This document shows positions 59,902-64,000 of a DNA stretch of 64,000 nucleotides, piece by piece. Each line of letters begins with the position of its first letter. The stretch's first letter is position 1. Origin of the DNA: Acanthochlamys bracteata (taxonomy: Eukaryota; Streptophyta; Magnoliopsida; Pandanales; Velloziaceae); contig CM034144.1 in assembly GCA_019914995.1 (NCBI GenBank), positions 4,743,489 to 4,807,488 of the forward strand, read 5' to 3'. The notes beneath the pieces are model-generated. The model worked only from the letters and a program-made list of their open reading frames with translations. It searched no databases and was not told the origin of the DNA. Both the position numbers and the translations under genes were made by a program.

Positions 59902-61148
59902 GCGGCTCTTTGGAATTGGATCTAAAAAGTGGATTTTTAAAAGCTATTTTATCTTTCTCATTACATTAAAATGCTCACTATTATTTCAATCTGCGTTATT
60001 ATACCTATGCTGTATATTTTGCTTTTACTACACACCTGAGTTGAACACCCCAGTTTAACACCCGACTCTAGGGTTGGGTTAAACCATCGTCTTTAATTTC
60101 TCTCACGAGGAGTGTGTTCGTTTTATGAAATATGAGTTCCTACAAAATAACTTTGTTAAGCGAGTTTCTAAAAGCCGAACAGTTAGTAAAGAATATAATT
60201 ATTATATGTATATAACAAATCTACACAATCAAATCAATAAAAATTAAATAAATTGAGCTAATAATTAAAATGTTGGATATCAACTCTCTACAAAATAGTA
60301 GTCAATATTGTTTATTAGAATTAAATAGTTTTCAGCAAAGAAGCAATTTAAATAAATTATAATATTTTAATCGACTAAAATGCAGCTGTTTTTGCATAGA
60401 AAAGAATAATTATTTCCGTTCAGCTCAAATGCAAGCAGAAAATTTTTTATTCGCACAAATATATAAAATTTACGTGCTTCGGCAACTAACTTTGCTTACA
60501 TCCAAAACAATCTTCGTCAAGAATGAAATTACTATTTTTTATTAAATGCTACAACACTAAAGCAATATGTTTAGCTTGCCTTACCTTAACGGTTCTATCA
60601 TCCGGACAAACCACCAGCCATCTCCTAAGCTCCCAAGTCTTCACGCCTACTACCATACAAGTCTTAACGAAGACTTTATGCGTATATAACTTTTTAGAAG
60701 ACTAGCACAATCGTTAAGCTTTGGCTAAGTCTTTCTCACCAAATGCATTTTGCACTTGTGCAAATCCTAATGTGTATGGTTTACAATCTTTCTCTCACAA
60801 ATACAAACTTATGATCACTCTAAATTTGTAAGCAAACTCGATGAAAATTAGAGTAAATGATAAAAAATTAAGCCTAATGTGTTTTCTTAGTGTTTTACTC
60901 GGTAAGCAGTAAATATGTATTACTATAACGATGTGTTATTGTATTTTGTTAGTTATTCCCTCCCTACTCTTGTTCGCAGCTTCATTCTCTTTATATCTTC
61001 TCTAATCTAAGGTTTGAAAGTTTTTTATTTTGAAATGGTCCGTGCTATAGTGTCTCGTCAACTCTATTTCTAGCCACTTCATAACGATTCTTCAACGACT
61101 GAATTTTCTTTACAAGCACTTGAGTAAGATCTTCTTTTAATTTCTACT
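59902..61148. other. Intergenic DNA, no supported gene
   Basis: Contains upstream DNA of the NAT gene and then unassigned sequence. The part from about 60400 to 60900 (GTGCTTCGGCAACTAAC, CTTCGTCAAGAATG) looks like a fragment of a retroelement leader or LTR, without coding support. Confidence 0.35.
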
Positions 61149-61565
61149 CACTGCTACAAAAATTGCCATTACAGACTGAATATCACCGACCAAACAAGTT
61201 CAGTCGCTAATTTTATCAATTACTGACTAAGTTTATTTTAATCGGTAAATTGAATACAATTACCGAATGAATACACTTTCAGTCGATAATTGTATAAGTT
61301 ACCGACTGAGAAACAACTCAGTCGGTAATTGTTACAAATTACCGACTCAGGTTAGCTAGTCGGCTTCTTACCGACTGCTTTTATAACTCCGTCGGTAACT
61401 ATATCAATTTCCAATCGTTAACTTATAACAGTTACCGACTGAAAATATATTCAGTCGGTAATTGTTGTAAAGTTACCGACTAAGGGCAGTTAATCGGTTT
61501 TATACCGACTGCTCCTGTGTGTCTATCGGAAAATTTATTAATATTACCTAATAGTATTGTTTTCA
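61149..61565 (+). mobile_element. CACTA-like transposon terminus with subterminal repeats
   Basis: CACTGCTACAAAAATTGCC at 61149 resembles the CACTACAA(G/A)AAAA ends of plant CACTA (En/Spm) elements. The next ~400 bp hold many direct and inverted copies of ACCGACTGA and TCAGTCGGTAA, often paired as small palindromes, the subterminal repeats to which CACTA transposases bind. The other terminus was not found, so the element may extend beyond the window or be truncated. Confidence 0.7.
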
Positions 61566-62506
61566 GTCAGTAAATTGTCCAAATCAGTCGAGACGGAACG
61601 AACCTATCATTTTAATCCACTCTCACTAACCTAGCTTCCCAATCTAGGACTTTGTCGGAGCCAACTGGACGCCAATCAGCTTGCGATTTCGACGTGTTTC
61701 GCCGTGATTTCACTAGAGACAGAGCGCCATGTTCATAGCTTCCTGATTTTGCCGTGTTTCACCGTGATTTCACTGGAGACACACCGCCGAGATCATAACT
61801 GCTAGATTTCGCCGTGGTTTAGCCTGATTTTACCGTGGTTTTGCCGAAGCCGCTCCACCGTCATCATCAGCTACCGGATTTCGTCAACTATTTCAGTCGG
61901 TGGCACCGCTGCTGCCATCTCTCTAACACCGCCTGTTTTTCAAGTGTGTTTGCCTATTTTGATTTACGTTTTAAGATCGTTTATTAGATAGAAATCAGTA
62001 TAACAAATCGGAGGCAGTTTGCTCGATGCACAACACAGGCAAGCATTGACACAACTACATCGAGTTTATTCATTTATTCGCATTATTTTGTTGGAAGAAT
62101 TTAGTGCAAGTACAATTCAAATTCATGGTGGACGCTGATGGTAACCAGAGTCAGTGTTGTTGTCTTATTTATTTAAGGTCTCCCTAAGGTATTTCCTGAT
62201 TTTCTCAAGCCATTTTTTTAAACTTAAATTTTTGATGAAAACCACCCAAAGAGAGAGATCATAGTAATACTAGAAGTGCATGATGACTTGGAATTCAATG
62301 GTTATTAGCATAAGACATCGTAATACTTTTAACACAATCAAGAACTTAATGATAATAATGTAAATATGTTCAGGTCATATCAATTTTAGTGAAGTTCTGC
62401 ATGCATCTCTAGTTGCTCTGTGCTTATTCAGAATAATTAGAAACAAGTGGGAGATTTGTGAAATATAGAAATCTTTTTTAAACGTTCATAATGAATGGGT
62501 ATTCAG
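61566..62506. other. Interior DNA beyond the CACTA end, then intron-like sequence
   Basis: The stretch 61640-61920 has about three imperfect ~70-bp repeats of a GATTTCGCCGTG(T/G)TT(T/C)..GTGATTTCACT motif, GC-richer than its surroundings. No complete frame is open. From about 62340 to 62506 it looks like the end of an intron before the SKU5-similar exon. Confidence 0.4.
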
Positions 62507-62828
62507 GTTTTCTCTGGAGCTTGGACTGTTGTTCTTGTTCCACTAGACAACGTAGGATTCTGGAACTTGCGCACTGAAAATTTTGATAGTTGGTACCTTG
62601 GGCAAGAGACTTATATTAAGATTGTCGATCCTGAGTTCTCTCCCAAGACTGAGATGCCGAAGCCAAATAACATTCTCTATTGTGGTCAACTGAAGCATCT
62701 ACAGTAAGTCTCCTATGTTATCTAGTTTAGCTTTATTTAACTGGAGATTTGCTCTTTTAATCCAGAATTTAGCCTCGTTTTATGGATTTTGTAGGCCTCA
62801 AAAACATCAGAATAGGATCATTGTCTAA
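62507..62828 (+). pseudogene. SKS: SKU5-similar (SKS) multicopper-oxidase-like 3' exons only
   Basis: SKU5/SKS proteins are secreted or GPI-anchored relatives of multicopper oxidases involved in cell-wall growth. After acceptor TATTCAG the exon 62507-62703 reads VFSGAWTVVLVPLDNVGFWN, then LRTENFDSWYLGQETYIKIV and PNNILYCGQLKHL, the family's C-terminal cupredoxin end. At CTACA/GTAAGTC an intron (62704-62794, ending TTTTGTAG) leads in phase to PQKHQNRIIV and TAA at 62826-62828. Reading on without splicing also gives a TAA right away. None of the upstream exons, about four-fifths of the ~590-residue family length, is in the preceding DNA. It is a truncated copy or a captured fragment next to the CACTA end. 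Confidence 0.82.
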
Positions 62829-62990
62829 GTAGTAGACAACTAGCTGAAGTTCAACAGTGCTGCTAACAGTTTTATTTATTCTGAATTAATTAGAAATTAA
62901 GGTTTGGTTAAAGGATCATTGTCTAAGTAGTAGACAACTAGTCAGTTGAAGCTCAACAATGCTGCTAAAAGTTTCAGAAATATTAGTACA
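62814..62990. repeat. 98-bp tandem duplication spanning the SKS stop codon
   Basis: AGGATCATTGTCTAAGTAGT starts at 62814 and again at 62912, followed by TAGACAACTAG and a CAACA(G/A)TGCTGCTAA block. The first copy includes the last five codons and stop of the SKS-like frame; the second lies in what would be its 3' untranslated region. Confidence 0.85.
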
Positions 62991-63002
62991 TTAAGTGAAA
63001 CC

Positions 63003-64000
63003 TTTTCAGAAATATTCAATTCATTATTCTCTTTAGCTTGTCCATTGCATGTATCTTTTCTTTCCAATTTTTTTGTATTTTGGAAATATTTATTTAATTA
63101 ACTTGCTTAGTATATATGCGCATTGGATTAACTTTAAAGCTTGCTTCCTTAGGATCTTTGCTCCTTGCTTCGTAACTTAACTTATATTAATCCCTTTTTC
63201 AGAAATATTCAATTCATTACTTTCTTTAGCTTGTCCATTGCATGTCTTTTCTTTCCAATTTTTTTTTGTATTTTGAAAATATTTATTGAAAAAACTTGCT
63301 TAGTATATATGTATATGCATTGGATTAACTTTAAAGCTTGCTTCCTTGGGATCTTTGCTCTTTGTTTCTTAACTTAACTTATATTAATCCCTTTTTTAGA
63401 AATATTCAATTCATTACTCTCTTTAGCTTGTCAATTGCATGTTTCTTTTTTTTCCCCTTTTTTATGGTATTTTGGAAATCTTTATTGAAAACACTTGCTT
63501 AGTATATATATATATCTGCATTGGATTAACTTTAAAGCTTGCTTCCTTGGGATCTTTACTCTTTGCTTCTTAACTTAACTTATATTAATCCCTTTTTCAG
63601 AAATATTCAATTCATTACTCTCTTTAGCTTGTCCATTGCATGTTTCTGTTTTTTTTCCCTTTTTTTTGTATTTTGAAAATCTTTATTGAAAAAACTTGCT
63701 TAGTATATATATATATATGCATTGGATTAACTTTAAAGCTTGCTTCCTTAGGATCTTTGCTCTTTGCTTCTTAACTTAACTTATATTAATCCCTTTTTCA
63801 GAAATATTCAATTCATTACTCTCTTGACATTGTCCATTGCATGTCTTTTCTTTCCATTTTTTTTTTTTTACTTTGGAAATCTTTATTGAAAAAACTTGCT
63901 TAGTATATATATATATATGCATTGGATTAACTTTAAAGCTTGGGATCTTTGCTCTTTGCTTCTTAACTTAACTTATATTAATCCCTTATGCATTAATTCA
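63003..64000. repeat. About 200-bp tandem repeat, five copies, running off the window
   Basis: AGAAATATTCAATTCATTA recurs at 63008, 63201, 63398, 63599 and 63800, spacings 193, 197, 201 and 201 bp. Each unit also carries AGCTTGTCCATTGCATGT, a poly-T run, AAAACTTGCTTAGTATATAT and GGATTAACTTTAAAGCTTGC. Length differences come mostly from the poly-T and (TA)n runs. The array may continue past 64000. No gene inside. Confidence 0.92.

Overview
This window reads as nuclear DNA from a eudicot plant. Genes have GT-AG introns, the intergenic DNA is very AT-rich, and most of the sequence is layered transposable elements. I cannot name the species. Two host genes look intact, both on the minus strand: a three-exon PADRE (DUF4228) gene at 1890-3122 (182 aa) and a 14-exon nucleobase-ascorbate transporter (NAT) gene at 55039-58662 (529 aa). 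For both, every exon junction was checked for frame. The + strand carries the last two coding exons of a SKU5-similar multicopper-oxidase-like gene (62507-62828) without its upstream exons. No tRNA, rRNA, CRISPR array or other RNA gene was recognised.

Layout. At 1-9 kb there is the PADRE gene among MITE-like elements, including a hAT-like element (222-658), a Harbinger-like element (3641-4425) and a 1.8-kb non-autonomous element (4473-6285). At 9.1-17.7 kb lies a large PIF/Harbinger element with both expected genes: a DDE transposase (9891-11048) and a Myb/SANT-like ORF1 (11549-12556). Both are damaged. Upstream of ORF1 is about 4 kb of nested tandem repeats whose unit changes along the array: 64 bp, then about 115 bp, then about 107 bp, then a 780-bp higher-order unit. 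The 1.8-kb element at 4473-6285 resembles the ends of this large element and may depend on it. At 17.7-20.5 kb a segment with related ends, inverted, holds a citrate synthase gene fragment and a receptor-kinase fragment, which looks like a gene-capturing (Pack-type) Harbinger element.

At 20.6-27.8 kb is a decayed copia element. It is interrupted by two foldback elements set in (TA)n tracts and by a hAT-like MITE with a recognisable 8-bp target duplication. At 28-35 kb there is mostly AT-rich repeat DNA and one unidentified orphan exon. At 35.2-39.0 kb is a copia element with two ~584-bp LTRs whose integrase core is missing; it appears to sit inside an older MITE. At 39.5-45.0 kb is a Ty3/gypsy element with ~480-bp LTRs and many stops. 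At 46.5-53.3 kb a second related gypsy remnant is split by a 2,645-bp solo LTR with a perfect GGGAG target duplication, and again by a MITE.

At 54-60 kb is the NAT gene with a probable intron-containing 5' leader. From 61.1 kb a CACTA-like terminus with subterminal GTCGGTAA repeats precedes the SKU5-similar 3' exons. The window ends in about five tandem copies of a ~200-bp repeat. The genes do not form a pathway. The window mainly records nested transposition around a few host genes.
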